Position numbers and translations under genes: made by a program
Shown here: in pieces, positions 10,109-18,243 of the stretch
Numbering within the stretch: position 1 is the first letter of the stretch
Layout of the letters: each line of letters starts with the position of its first letter
Assembly: GCA_050246635.1 (NCBI GenBank)
Contig: JBFWVR010000008.1
Coordinates: 184,918-248,917, forward strand
Length of the DNA stretch: 64,000 bases
Reading direction: 5' to 3'
Origin: JBFWVR01 sp050246635
GTDB lineage: Bacteria > Acidobacteriota > Vicinamibacteria > Vicinamibacterales > UBA2999
Notes under the pieces: model-generated
Seen by the model: the letters and a program-made list of their open reading frames with translations, nothing else
The model's database searches: none
What the model was told of the DNA's origin: nothing

Positions 10109-10804
10109 ATGAACAAAGTGATGCAGAGCGCCGACGAGGCGGTCGCGCGCATCCCGGATGGCGCCACGATCATGATGGGAGGCTTCGGCCTCTGTGGTAT
10201 CCCGGAGACGCTGATTGCGGCCCTGCGCCGCCGAGGCACGAAGGACCTGACGGTCATCAGCAACAACGCCGGCGTCGACGGTTTCGGCATCGGGCTGCTC
10301 CTCGAGAGCCGGCAGGTGCGCAAGATGATCGCGAGCTACGTGGGGGAGAACAAGGAGTTCGAGCGGCAGCTCCTCCAGAAGGAGCTCGACGTCGAGCTCG
10401 TGCCCCAGGGGACGCTGGCCGAGCGCATCCGCGCCGGCGGCGCCGGCATCGGTGGTTTCTTCACCCCGACCGGCTACGGCACGATCGTGGCCGAGGGGAA
10501 GGAGACCCGCGAGATCGATGGCCGGCACTACGTGCTGGAGCTCCCCTTGAAGGCCGATTTCGCGTTCGTCAAGGCCTGGCGGGGAGACGATGCGGGGAAC
10601 CTGCTCTTCCGCAAGACGACCCGCAACTTCAACTCGATCATGGCGACGGCTGCCCGCGAGACGATTGCGGAGGTCGAGGAGCTCGTGCCGGCCGGCCGTA
10701 TCGACCCCGACGCGGTGCACACCCCGGGCATCTATGTCCGCCACATCCTCCAGGGCGCCGGGTACGAGAAGCGCATCGAGCGCCGTACCGTGCGCACGGC
10801 CTGA
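10109..10804 (+). CDS. scoA: 3-oxoacid CoA-transferase subunit A
   Basis: Alpha subunit of a succinyl-CoA:acetoacetate (3-oxoacid) CoA-transferase, 231 residues. ARIPDGATIMMGGFGLCGIP is the glycine-rich CoA-transferase family I start, followed by SNNAGVDG and the GFFTPTGYGT segment. Moves CoA from succinyl-CoA to acetoacetate or related acids. The ATG at 10109 was chosen because TATAAT ends six bases before it; no ribosome site precedes it, so a leaderless mRNA is inferred. scoB follows after 30 bases. Confidence 0.94.
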   Translation: MNKVMQSADEAVARIPDGATIMMGGFGLCGIPETLIAALRRRGTKDLTVISNNAGVDGFGIGLLLESRQVRKMIASYVGENKEFERQLLQKELDVELVPQGTLAERIRAGGAGIGGFFTPTGYGTIVAEGKETREIDGRHYVLELPLKADFAFVKAWRGDDAGNLLFRKTTRNFNSIMATAARETIAEVEELVPAGRIDPDAVHTPGIYVRHILQGAGYEKRIERRTVRTA

Positions 10805-10834
10805 TCGGGGCCCAGACGGAACGGGTATCAATCG

Positions 10835-11482
10835 ATGGACAAGCGCGAACGCATCATCAAGCGGGTGGCCCGCGAGCTGAAGGACGGCGACTACGTGAAC
10901 CTCGGCATCGGCATGCCGACGCTGGTCGCCAACCACGTGCCGCCCGGCATCCATATCACGCTGCACTCCGAGAACGGCATGCTCGGCGTCGGCCCCTCGC
11001 CGCTCGAGTCGGAGGTCGACGCCGACCTCATCAATGCCGGCAAGGAGACGGTCTCCGAGTTGCCCGGCTCCTCCTATTTCAGCAGTGCCGATTCCTTCGC
11101 GATGGTGCGTGGCGGGCACATCGACCTGACAGTGCTCGGCGCCCTCGAGGTGGACGAGAAGGGCAACCTCGCCAACTGGATGGTGCCCGGCAAGATGGTC
11201 AAGGGCATGGGCGGCGCCATGGATCTGGTCGCCGGCGCCAAGCGCGTGATCATCGCGATGGAGCACACCACGAAGGACGGCAGCCCGAAGATCCTGCCGG
11301 CGTGCACCCTGCCGTTCACCGGCCTCGGCGTGGTCAACCGCATCGTCACCGAGCTGGCGGTGATCGACGTGACGCCGGAGGGACTGCTGCTGCGGGAGAT
11401 CGCGGAGGACACGACGCTCGATGCGGTGATCGCCGCGACGGGCGCGACGTTGCTGACGGAGGGTGAACTTGGCCGCTTCTGA
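10835..11482 (+). CDS. scoB: 3-oxoacid CoA-transferase subunit B
   Basis: Beta subunit (215 residues) carrying the catalytic glutamate that forms the acyl-glutamyl/CoA thioester intermediate: E46 in LHSENGMLGVG. VNLGIGMPTLVAN is the family start, and GKMVKGMGGAMDLVAGAK is the conserved C-terminal half. Partner of the preceding alpha subunit. Overlaps the thiolase gene by 20 bases; a CoA-transferase coupled to a thiolase is the usual arrangement for activating and cleaving acetoacetate. Confidence 0.95.
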   Translation: MDKRERIIKRVARELKDGDYVNLGIGMPTLVANHVPPGIHITLHSENGMLGVGPSPLESEVDADLINAGKETVSELPGSSYFSSADSFAMVRGGHIDLTVLGALEVDEKGNLANWMVPGKMVKGMGGAMDLVAGAKRVIIAMEHTTKDGSPKILPACTLPFTGLGVVNRIVTELAVIDVTPEGLLLREIAEDTTLDAVIAATGATLLTEGELGRF

Positions 11483-12659
11483 TCTGGGTGTGATTCTCGG
11501 GGCCTGCCGCACGGCGATTGGCTCGTTCGGCGGCAGCCTGAAGGACCTGACGGCGCCGGAGCTCGGCGCCATCGTCATTCGCGAGGCCATCCAGCGGGCC
11601 GGCATCGAGGCCCCGGCGGTCGGCGATGTCTACATGGGCTGCGTGCTCCAGGCGGGCGCCGGGATGAACGTCGCGCGGCAGGCCGCCATCGCGGCCGGCC
11701 TGCCGGTGGAGGTGCCCGCGGAGACCGTGAACCGCGTCTGCGGATCGGGGCTCCAGGCCGTGGTGCACGCGGCCGAGACCATTGCGGTCGGCAACGCCGA
11801 CCTGGCGGTCGCCGGTGGCACCGAGTCGATGTCGAACGCGCCGTTCCTGCTGAAGGGCGCCCGCTGGGGGCTCCGCATGGGGAATGCGGAGACCGTCGAC
11901 TCGATGATTCACGACGGCCTCACCGACGCGATGCACCTGTGCCACATGGGCATCACCGCCGAGGAGATCGCCGCGCGGCACGGCATCACGCGGGCCGACC
12001 AGGACGCCTTCTCCGCCGAGAGCCAGCGCCGGGCGGTCGAGGCCATCCAGGCAGGACAGTTCTCGAAGGAGATCGTGCCGGTCTCGATCACACCGCGGAA
12101 GGGCGACCCGGTGGTCTTCGACACCGACGAGTATCCCCGCGCGGGTACGACCGCGGAGAAGCTCGGCGGGCTGCGCCCGGCTTTCAAGAAGGACGGCTCG
12201 GTCACGGCAGGCAACGCCTCGGGTATCAACGACGGCGCGGCCGCGCTCGTCGTCGCCTCGTCGGACGTGGCGCAGGCGCTCGGCAGGCAGCCGATGGCGC
12301 GCATCCTCAGCTACGCGGTGGCTGGCGTGGAGCCCATGGTCATGGGCCTGGGGCCGGTGCCGGCGGTCAAGAAGGCGCTCACGCGCGCGAGCCTCGAGCC
12401 GTCGCAGATCGACCTCTTCGAGCTCAACGAGGCATTCGCGGCGCAGTCGCTCGCGGTGGTGCGGCAGCTCGGCCTCGACCCGGGCAAGGTCAACGTGCAT
12501 GGCGGCGCGATTGCCCTCGGCCACCCCATCGGGGCGAGTGGCGCGCGCGTCCTGACGACGCTGCTCTACGCGCTGGCCGCGCGCGGCGGCGGCCGAGGCG
12601 TGGCCGCGCTCTGCATCGGCGGCGGCATGGGCATCGCCATGGTCGTGCAGGTGGGGTGA
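11463..12659 (+). CDS. acetyl-CoA acetyltransferase (thiolase)
   Basis: Class II thiolase (398 residues) that reversibly cleaves acetoacetyl-CoA to two acetyl-CoA. Active-site residues are visible: acylated cysteine C93 in NRVCGSGLQ, histidine in IALGHPIGASGAR and the second cysteine in ALCIGGGMG. Internal marker GGTESMSNAPF is typical of acetyl-CoA acetyltransferases. GTG start at 11463 inside the scoB end. With ScoAB it completes acetoacetate breakdown; run backwards it could feed polyhydroxybutyrate synthesis, but no phaB/phaC is in the window. Confidence 0.95.
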   Translation: MNLAASDLGVILGACRTAIGSFGGSLKDLTAPELGAIVIREAIQRAGIEAPAVGDVYMGCVLQAGAGMNVARQAAIAAGLPVEVPAETVNRVCGSGLQAVVHAAETIAVGNADLAVAGGTESMSNAPFLLKGARWGLRMGNAETVDSMIHDGLTDAMHLCHMGITAEEIAARHGITRADQDAFSAESQRRAVEAIQAGQFSKEIVPVSITPRKGDPVVFDTDEYPRAGTTAEKLGGLRPAFKKDGSVTAGNASGINDGAAALVVASSDVAQALGRQPMARILSYAVAGVEPMVMGLGPVPAVKKALTRASLEPSQIDLFELNEAFAAQSLAVVRQLGLDPGKVNVHGGAIALGHPIGASGARVLTTLLYALAARGGGRGVAALCIGGGMGIAMVVQVG

Positions 12660-12683
12660 GCCACGTCGGCTGACGGCTATCTC

Positions 12684-13073
12684 GTGGACGAGGCGGTCAT
12701 CGATCGCCTCGTCCAGCACGCCCGGCGGTCGGCGCCTGACGAGTGCTGCGGGTTGCTCGTCGGCGACGGTGGCCGCCTGCTTCACGATCATCCCGCCGCA
12801 AACGCCGACCCCGCCCCGCGCCGCCGCTACCTCATCGATCCCTCCGACCATTTCGCCGCCATCAAGCGCGCCCGGGAGGCCGGCTTGCAGGTCGTCGGCG
12901 CGTACCACTCGCACCCGCGCGGATCTGCCGTGCCCTCGGCAACGGACGCGGCCGAGGGCTTCGCGGACTTCCTCTTCGTGATCGTCGGCCTCGGGGGCCG
13001 CGAACCCGATGTGAGAGGCTGGGAGTGGAAGGCGGGGAACTTCATGCCCGTGAGGCTCGTCCGTACGCGGTAG
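12684..13073 (+). CDS. M67 family JAMM metallopeptidase (Mov34/MPN/PAD-1)
   Basis: Stand-alone JAB1/MPN-type zinc metalloprotease domain of 129 residues. The JAMM motif is complete: Glu in PDECCGLLVG and HSH-PRGSAVP-S-AT-D (H-x-H-x7-S-x2-D). Bacterial relatives remove the C-terminal tail of sulfur carrier proteins in cysteine or cofactor synthesis, but no ThiS/MoaD-like or MoeB-like partner is nearby, so the substrate is unknown. GTG start, 24 bases after the thiolase stop; probably the same transcript. Confidence 0.85.
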   Translation: MDEAVIDRLVQHARRSAPDECCGLLVGDGGRLLHDHPAANADPAPRRRYLIDPSDHFAAIKRAREAGLQVVGAYHSHPRGSAVPSATDAAEGFADFLFVIVGLGGREPDVRGWEWKAGNFMPVRLVRTR

Positions 13074-13084
13074 GGGAGGCCGGG

Positions 13085-14101
13085 ATGGCGAATGCTTCAG
13101 GCGCGACGATCACGAGGCGAGCCGCGGCGCTGGTGTTGCTGCTGGCATCCGCCGGGGCCGGGCTGGCAGCGCAGGCGCCGGCGAACGCACCCGACGAGGT
13201 GCGGGTCTACCGCATGACCGGCGCGCGGATCGGACTCGGGCAGGACATCGTCATCGAGCGCGATGAAGAGGTGCGCGAGGCCGTCGTCGTCATCGGCGGC
13301 AACCTCCGCGTCGAGGGACGAGTCCGGGACGGCATCTTCGTCGCGGGTGGCGACGTCACCCTCGGACCGCAGGCCGACGTCCGCGGCGACGTCGTGCTGG
13401 TGGGCGGCCACATGACCCGCGCCGATGGCGCCCGCCTGGGCGGCACCGTCAGCGACGTGCGTTTTGGCAACTGGCGGGCCTCGTGGCCCCGCGTGCGGTT
13501 CGCGCCGTTTGGCGGCAGCGAGTTCGCCCGCTGGGCCGGCCTGGCAGGCACGATCTTCCGCCTGGCCTGCCTCGCGGTGCTGATGGGGCTCGTGCTCCTC
13601 GTCGCCCGGGCTCCCGTCGCGCGCGTCACCCGCGCCGCGGCGGCCGCGCCGGCGAAGGCCATTGTCGTGGGGTTGGCGGCCGAGCTCCTCTTCGTGCCCG
13701 CCCTGGTGATCGGGGCCGTTGCCCTGGCGGTCACCATCATCGGCATCCCCTTCGTCGCGCTGCTGGTGCCCGTGGCCATCGGCATCGCCTTCGTCGCGCT
13801 GCTCCTCGGGTTCACCGCGATGGCGTGCGGGCTGGGCCAGTGGATCGAGGATCGCCTTGGCATGCGCGCGCACTCGGGCTTCCTTGCCACGGTCGTCGGC
13901 CTGATGCTCATCGTCGGCCCCACGCTGTTTGCCCGGATCCTGGGCATCGCCCCCGAACCGATCCGGTGGGCGGCCTTCGGGCTGCTCGTCGCCGGCGGCA
14001 TCTTCGAGTTCGTTGTCTGGACGATGGGGCTGGGCGCCACGCTGATGACGGGCTTTGGCCGCCACGGGGGGAACACCCCGCCGCCGATACCAGTGACGTA
14101 G
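13085..14101 (+). CDS. exported bactofilin-like/polytopic membrane protein
   Basis: 338 residues with a signal peptide or first helix (RRAAALVLLLASAGAGLAAQ), a beta-helix-like stretch resembling polymer-forming bactofilin repeats (about residues 60-120: GGNLRVEGRVRDGIFVAGGD, then VRGDVVLVGG), and a C-terminal membrane domain with four to five helices (residues about 150-325). The extracytoplasmic beta-helix joined to a membrane domain is common in uncharacterised proteins of this phylum. Function unknown; a role in envelope organisation is only a guess. Starts 11 bases after the JAMM protease; a strong hairpin follows. Confidence 0.75.
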   Translation: MANASGATITRRAAALVLLLASAGAGLAAQAPANAPDEVRVYRMTGARIGLGQDIVIERDEEVREAVVVIGGNLRVEGRVRDGIFVAGGDVTLGPQADVRGDVVLVGGHMTRADGARLGGTVSDVRFGNWRASWPRVRFAPFGGSEFARWAGLAGTIFRLACLAVLMGLVLLVARAPVARVTRAAAAAPAKAIVVGLAAELLFVPALVIGAVALAVTIIGIPFVALLVPVAIGIAFVALLLGFTAMACGLGQWIEDRLGMRAHSGFLATVVGLMLIVGPTLFARILGIAPEPIRWAAFGLLVAGGIFEFVVWTMGLGATLMTGFGRHGGNTPPPIPVT

Positions 14102-14200
14102 GTGGAGGCACGAAGGTGCCACACGAAGGTGCCACACGAAGGTGCCACACGAAGGTGCCACACGAGGGTGCGGCACGGAAGTGCGGCACGAGGGTGCGGC
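14102..14200 (+). repeat. 13-bp tandem repeat array, about 7 units
   Basis: Seven to eight tandem 13-bp units with core CACG-N3-GTGC, the first full copies being GGTGCCACACGAA at 14115, 14128, 14141 and 14154, then degenerating (GGTGCGGCACGGA at 14167). The same unit, in the opposite orientation, forms a 15-unit array at 59533-59726. It lies between a stop codon and a hairpin, and encodes nothing plausible. Confidence 0.9.
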
Positions 14201-14236
14201 GGAAAAGGGGGCTGACCAGGTCTGCCCCCTTTTCCG
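14200..14236 (+). terminator. strong hairpin, probable terminator
   Basis: Perfect 13-bp inverted repeat CGGAAAAGGGGGC / GCCCCCTTTTCCG with an 11-base loop (14213-14223). The right arm ends in CCCTTTT, giving a U-containing 3' flank. It closes the scoA-to-bactofilin transcription unit before the atoE promoter. Confidence 0.65.
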
Positions 14237-14255
14237 TGTACAGCACCGGGGCTCG

Positions 14256-14261
14256 TATACC
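14256..14261 (+). promoter_or_regulatory. putative -10 of atoE
   Basis: TATACC ending eight bases before the atoE ATG (14270). Weaker than the other -10 boxes here because the sixth base is C, but placed as in the leaderless genes of the window. Confidence 0.45.
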
Positions 14262-14269
14262 ATCCCCCC

Positions 14270-15619
14270 ATGCTCGCCGCCCTCTCCCGCCTGGCTCACA
14301 CCTTCACGACCCTCAGCCAGCGGTTCATTCCCAGCGCCTTCTCGATCGCGCTCATCCTGACGTTCGTCACCTTCGGGCTTGCCATGGCCATCGTTGGGGC
14401 GGGGCCGGGGGAGGCGGTGATCGCATGGGGGAACGGCTTCTGGACGCTGATTCCCTTCGCGATGCAGATGTCGCTCGTGGTCCTGACCGGATTCCTGGTC
14501 TCGACCGCGCCGGTGGTGGACCGCCTGTTCGCGCGCCTGGCCCGGGTGCCGTCGTCGCCGCGGGGCATGGTCGTGCTGATGGCGGTCGTGTCGATGGTGC
14601 TGGCCTGGGTGCACTGGGGCCTCAGCCTGGTCGGGTGCGCCATGTTCGTCCGGCACGCGGTGAGGGCGCAGCCGAAGGCCGACTACCGGCTGCTGGTGTG
14701 CGCCGCGTACTTCGGCATGGGCGCGACGTGGCACGCAGGTCTCTCGGGCTCCGCCACCCTGCTCGTGGCCACGCCGGGGCATTTCCTCGAGCCGGAGATC
14801 GGCATCATCCCGGTGACCGCGACGATCTTCCACCCGTTCAACCTCGCCCTCAGCGCGCTCGTGCTGGTGCTCATGGCGGCGCTGGCGTGGGCGATGCACC
14901 CGCCGGCGGACGACGCCGTGACGATTGCGCCGGCGGAGCTCGATCGGCTGGAGCGTTTCGAGCCACCGGCGCGTCCGGCGGAGCGCACCGTGGCCGTTGC
15001 GCTGGATCACGCACGCTGGCTGAACCTGGCCATCGGCGCCTGTGGGGCCGGGTGGCTCGTGTGGTACTTCGCGACGAACGGACTGGTGCTGACGCTCGAC
15101 GTGCTGAACTTCGCGTTCCTGATGCTCGCGATCCTGCTCCACGGGTCACCTGCATCGGTGCTGGCCGCGGCGGACCAGGGCGCGCGGCTGCTCGCGGGCG
15201 TCGTGCTGCAGTTCCCGTTCTACGCCGGGATGTACGGCGTCATCCAGGGGACGGGCCTCGCCCGGGCGTTGGGAGAGTGGATTGCCTCGGTCGCGACGCC
15301 CGCCAGCTATCCGCTGCTGCTGTACTGGTATTCGGGGCTGGTGAACTACTTCGTGCCGTCGGGCGGCTCGAAGTGGGCGATCGAGGCGCCGTTCCTCGTG
15401 GAAGCGGCGCGCCTCATCGGGGTGAGCCTCGATCAGGTGGTCGTGGCCTACGCCTGGGGCGACATGGCGACCAACATCATCCAGCCGTTCTGGGCGCTGC
15501 CGCTCCTCGCGGCGGCCCGCCTCGACTTCCGCGACATCATGGGCTACGCCACGCTCGTCTTCCTGATCTACGTGAGCGTCGTGTCCGTCGCGTTCTGGCT
15601 GTTACCGGGCCTCTGGTGA
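14270..15619 (+). CDS. atoE: short-chain fatty acid transporter, AtoE family
   Basis: Integral membrane carrier of 449 residues with about ten hydrophobic helices. The N-terminal LAHTFTTLSQRFIPSAF and internal WHWGLSLVGC-like (WVHWGLSLVG), GMGATWHAGLSGSATLL and YFVPSGGSKWAIEAPF segments match the AtoE/short-chain fatty acid carrier family. The neighbouring ScoAB and thiolase would activate and cleave imported acetoacetate or butyrate, which supports the role. It has its own hairpin-insulated promoter, so it need not be co-transcribed with them. The stop overlaps the convergent downstream gene by 18 bases. Confidence 0.9.
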   Translation: MLAALSRLAHTFTTLSQRFIPSAFSIALILTFVTFGLAMAIVGAGPGEAVIAWGNGFWTLIPFAMQMSLVVLTGFLVSTAPVVDRLFARLARVPSSPRGMVVLMAVVSMVLAWVHWGLSLVGCAMFVRHAVRAQPKADYRLLVCAAYFGMGATWHAGLSGSATLLVATPGHFLEPEIGIIPVTATIFHPFNLALSALVLVLMAALAWAMHPPADDAVTIAPAELDRLERFEPPARPAERTVAVALDHARWLNLAIGACGAGWLVWYFATNGLVLTLDVLNFAFLMLAILLHGSPASVLAAADQGARLLAGVVLQFPFYAGMYGVIQGTGLARALGEWIASVATPASYPLLLYWYSGLVNYFVPSGGSKWAIEAPFLVEAARLIGVSLDQVVVAYAWGDMATNIIQPFWALPLLAAARLDFRDIMGYATLVFLIYVSVVSVAFWLLPGLW

Positions 15620-16042
15620 GGGGTCGCCGGGGAAGCCGGGCCGCACGGAGATCGTGACGCCGGCCTGGCCGGCCACGTCCCGACCCTGCTTGAGCCGCAA
15701 CTGGACGCGGAAGGTCCCGGGTTGCCGGAAGGTGTGCTGCGCGACGTAGCGCCGGCGGATTTCGCTCTTGCCGGGCTCGTAGGGGTCGCAGTCGGACTCG
15801 GCCTCGGAGCGCGTGCCGTCTCCCCATTCCCACTCGAGGGCGGGGCAGTAGAAGGCGCGGTAGTCGTCCGAGCCCCCGCGGACCTCGGCCGTCACGGTCA
15901 CCCGCGCCGGGGCGAAGGCAATCGTGGGCCGCGCCCGCAGTGCTAGACTAGGCTTCTTTTGCGCGTCCTGCCCCCGGCCCTGCAAGGGCAGGGCGGCGCA
16001 GGCGAGCGAGACGACGACCAGCGCAACGGTTCGGCGCATCAT
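15602..16042 (-). CDS. exported PKD-like domain protein
   Basis: Small secreted protein, 146 residues from the ATG at 16042 (a second ATG follows directly). Signal peptide RRTVALVVVSLACAALPLQG, then one immunoglobulin-like domain with the PKD hallmark WEWGDGTRSE and RYVAQHTFRQPGTF, and two cysteines (in FYCPALE and SDCDPYE) that could form a disulfide. Function unknown; PKD domains usually mediate surface or protein binding. A TACAAT at 16096-16091 on the minus strand could be its -10. Ends inside the atoE 3' end. Confidence 0.7.
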   Translation of the reverse strand: MMRRTVALVVVSLACAALPLQGRGQDAQKKPSLALRARPTIAFAPARVTVTAEVRGGSDDYRAFYCPALEWEWGDGTRSEAESDCDPYEPGKSEIRRRYVAQHTFRQPGTFRVQLRLKQGRDVAGQAGVTISVRPGFPGDPSPEAR

Positions 16043-16136
16043 TCGTCCAGGGACCCGCGCGGCGGAATCCGCGCGAAGTGTCCTGAAATTGTACTGTTCC
16101 TGATCGGCCCCGGCAACCCGGCTTCCGCAGCTACTC

Positions 16137-17654
16137 ATGTCATCCGCCTACCAGCTTCCGACCCTGTCCGCCTCCACCGCACCCGCCATCGACATCCCGG
16201 CCGACCTCATAGCGCTCCCCGTCCACGAGCAAGCCAGCGGCGCGCGCTTCGACGCATTCGACGCGGCCACCGGTGGGGAACTGCGTGCCGCGATCGCCCG
16301 CGGGGCCTTCGCCGGCAAGCCGGGGGAGAGCCTGCTGCTGCCGCTGGTGACCGCACCCGGCGGGGCCCGGCGACTGCTCGCGCTCGGGCTCGGCCCGGTT
16401 GCCGCGTTTTCCACGGAAGGCGGTCGCCGCGCCGCGGCGACCGCCGTGCTGACCGCGCGGCGCGAGCGCCTGGGCCGGCTGGTCTGGGCGGTGGACGGCG
16501 CGCTGGCGGAACCGCTGCTCCTGGAGACCGCCGCCGAGGCGTTCGCGGCCGCCAACTTCGATCCCGCGCACTACAAGACCCAGGACGTCGAGCGGTTCTT
16601 CGTCGATGCGGTCGTCGCCACCACCGATGCCGGCGACGCGGCCGGTGTGGCGCTCCGGAACGGCCTGGTGATCGGCGAGGCCATCAATGGCGCGCGCCAC
16701 CTGGTCAACGAGCCCGGCAACCTGCTGCCACCGCGGGCGCTGGCCGAGCGGGCGCGGGCGCTCGCGGACGTGCCTCGTGTCACGGCGGAGATCCTGGACG
16801 AGGACGCCATCCGCGACCTCGGCATGGGCCTGCTCCTCGGCGTGGCGCGCGGCAGCGCGGAGCCCCCACGACTCCTCGCGCTGCGGTACGAGCCGCCGCA
16901 GGCACCCGCCGACGGTCCGGTGCTCGCGCTGGTGGGGAAGGGCATCACGTTCGACACTGGCGGCCTGTCGCTGAAGCCGGCCGACGGCATGGAGCGGATG
17001 AAGGACGACATGGCGGGCGCGGCGACCGTCGTCGCGGCCCTTCGGGCCATCGCGCTCCTGCAGGTGCCGGTGCGCGTCATCGCGGTCGTGCCGACCTGCG
17101 AGAACATGCCGGGTGGCCGGGCCACGCGGCCGGGCGACGTCCTGACCGGGGCCTCAGGCATCACGGTGGAAGTGAACAACACCGATGCCGAGGGCCGGCT
17201 CATCCTCGGCGACGGCCTCTGGTATGCCCGCCGCCTCGGGGCCACGCACATCGTCGACGTGGCGACCCTCACGGGCGCCTGCATCGTGGCGCTGGGGAAG
17301 ATCACGACCGGCCTCTTTGCGGCGCCGGACGGCTGGTCGGGCGCGCTGACGGCGGCCGCCGCGCGTGCGGGGGAGAAGCTCTGGCCGATGCCCGTCTTCG
17401 ACGAGTACAAGGAGCAGCTGAAGAGCGAGATTGCCGACATGCTCAACAGCCCGGGCCGCCCGGCCGGCGCCATCACCGCGGCGCACTTCCTGAAGGCGTT
17501 CACCGGCGACCTGCCCTGGGCGCATCTTGATATCGCAGGGACGGCATGGAGCGACGATCAGAAGCCCTGGGCCGTCAAGGGCGCGACCGGCGCGATGATC
17601 CGCACCCTCGTGGAGCTCGCCCGCCTCGGGCCGGCAGGATGGGAGGCGCGGTAG
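16137..17654 (+). CDS. pepA: leucyl aminopeptidase, M17 family
   Basis: Cytosolic aminopeptidase of 505 residues that trims N-terminal residues from peptides with two metal ions. The M17 signature NTDAEGRL is at residues 348-355; metal ligands also occur in GKGITFDTGGLSLKP and KDDMAGAA. The N-terminal macro-like domain (about 1-170) is less conserved, as usual. ATG start diverges from the PKD gene with 94 bases between. Some PepA proteins also bind DNA as transcription or recombination cofactors; nothing here shows that. Confidence 0.95.
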   Translation: MSSAYQLPTLSASTAPAIDIPADLIALPVHEQASGARFDAFDAATGGELRAAIARGAFAGKPGESLLLPLVTAPGGARRLLALGLGPVAAFSTEGGRRAAATAVLTARRERLGRLVWAVDGALAEPLLLETAAEAFAAANFDPAHYKTQDVERFFVDAVVATTDAGDAAGVALRNGLVIGEAINGARHLVNEPGNLLPPRALAERARALADVPRVTAEILDEDAIRDLGMGLLLGVARGSAEPPRLLALRYEPPQAPADGPVLALVGKGITFDTGGLSLKPADGMERMKDDMAGAATVVAALRAIALLQVPVRVIAVVPTCENMPGGRATRPGDVLTGASGITVEVNNTDAEGRLILGDGLWYARRLGATHIVDVATLTGACIVALGKITTGLFAAPDGWSGALTAAAARAGEKLWPMPVFDEYKEQLKSEIADMLNSPGRPAGAITAAHFLKAFTGDLPWAHLDIAGTAWSDDQKPWAVKGATGAMIRTLVELARLGPAGWEAR

Positions 17655-17941
17655 CGGGGCCTTGGGCTCCGAGCGGCGTGGGGACCTCATCCACGGATTA
17701 CACGGATTCCTTCCCGGGGGCGGACGCGGCCCCGCGCGTCGGGCCCCGGAACGGGGCACCAGCCAAGGTCACGGTGCGAGGCGTCCGGACGGTCCTGTCG
17801 CTTTGGGATCCATGGTCCGTGTCAGCCGTGAAATCGGTGGATCCCCGTCATTCCAGGTGTCCCGTATGAACGGGTGACCGCCACCTGGCCGGTGAGCCGG
17901 ATCGTGCCTGCGGCCTGTGGCAGGTACCCACCTCGGCGGAT
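17655..17941. other. intergenic region with degenerate palindromic repeat
   Basis: About 300 bases without a credible gene between pepA and a small membrane protein gene. It contains CATCCACGGATTACACGGATT near 17688-17709, partly mirrored by CCGTGAAATCGGTGGATCC at 17825-17843, resembling the longer element at 52344-52664. The rest is GC-rich without visible structure. Confidence 0.5.
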
Positions 17942-17947
17942 TAGAAT
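17942..17947 (+). promoter_or_regulatory. -10 of the small membrane protein gene
   Basis: TAGAAT ending six bases before the GTG at 17954; leaderless arrangement. Confidence 0.6.
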
Positions 17948-17953
17948 CAAGTC

Positions 17954-18208
17954 GTGTTCTTCCAGCAGCCCGTACAGGCTCCGCCTGACGCGATCACCCC
18001 GACCATCATCGAGGTAGTCAAGGAGCCGGCGCGTCAGTTGAGCATGATCGACGTGGCCGTGGCGGCGTTCGGCCTGACCGGGCTGATCATGGCCGCGGCG
18101 GTGGTGGCCGGGCTGGTGGCGGGGGCGCTGTTCGTCTGGTACCGGCGCCGTGGCCCGGCCTCGACCATCGAGGCCCGTGGCCACGAGCACAACTTCTTCC
18201 GCATCTGA
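17954..18208 (+). CDS. small single-span membrane protein
   Basis: 84 residues with one clear hydrophobic helix (about 38-63: GLTGLIMAAAVVAGLVAGAL), followed by WYRRRGP and a short polar tail, so an N-out/C-in orientation is likely by the positive-inside rule. No family recognised. It is supported as a real gene by the TAGAAT box six bases before its GTG and by lack of any competing frame. It converges on the cell-wall amidase gene with a 35-base gap. Confidence 0.65.
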   Translation: MFFQQPVQAPPDAITPTIIEVVKEPARQLSMIDVAVAAFGLTGLIMAAAVVAGLVAGALFVWYRRRGPASTIEARGHEHNFFRI

Positions 18209-18243
18209 GCCGGCGTCCGCCGCGCTCGTCCGTCCGCGTCCCG

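Noticed and set aside
9005..11605. Open frame of 866 codons on the minus strand across scoAB and the thiolase
   Set aside because: It overlaps well-supported genes in another frame and encodes low-complexity Arg/Gly/His-rich text; long antisense frames are expected at this GC content.
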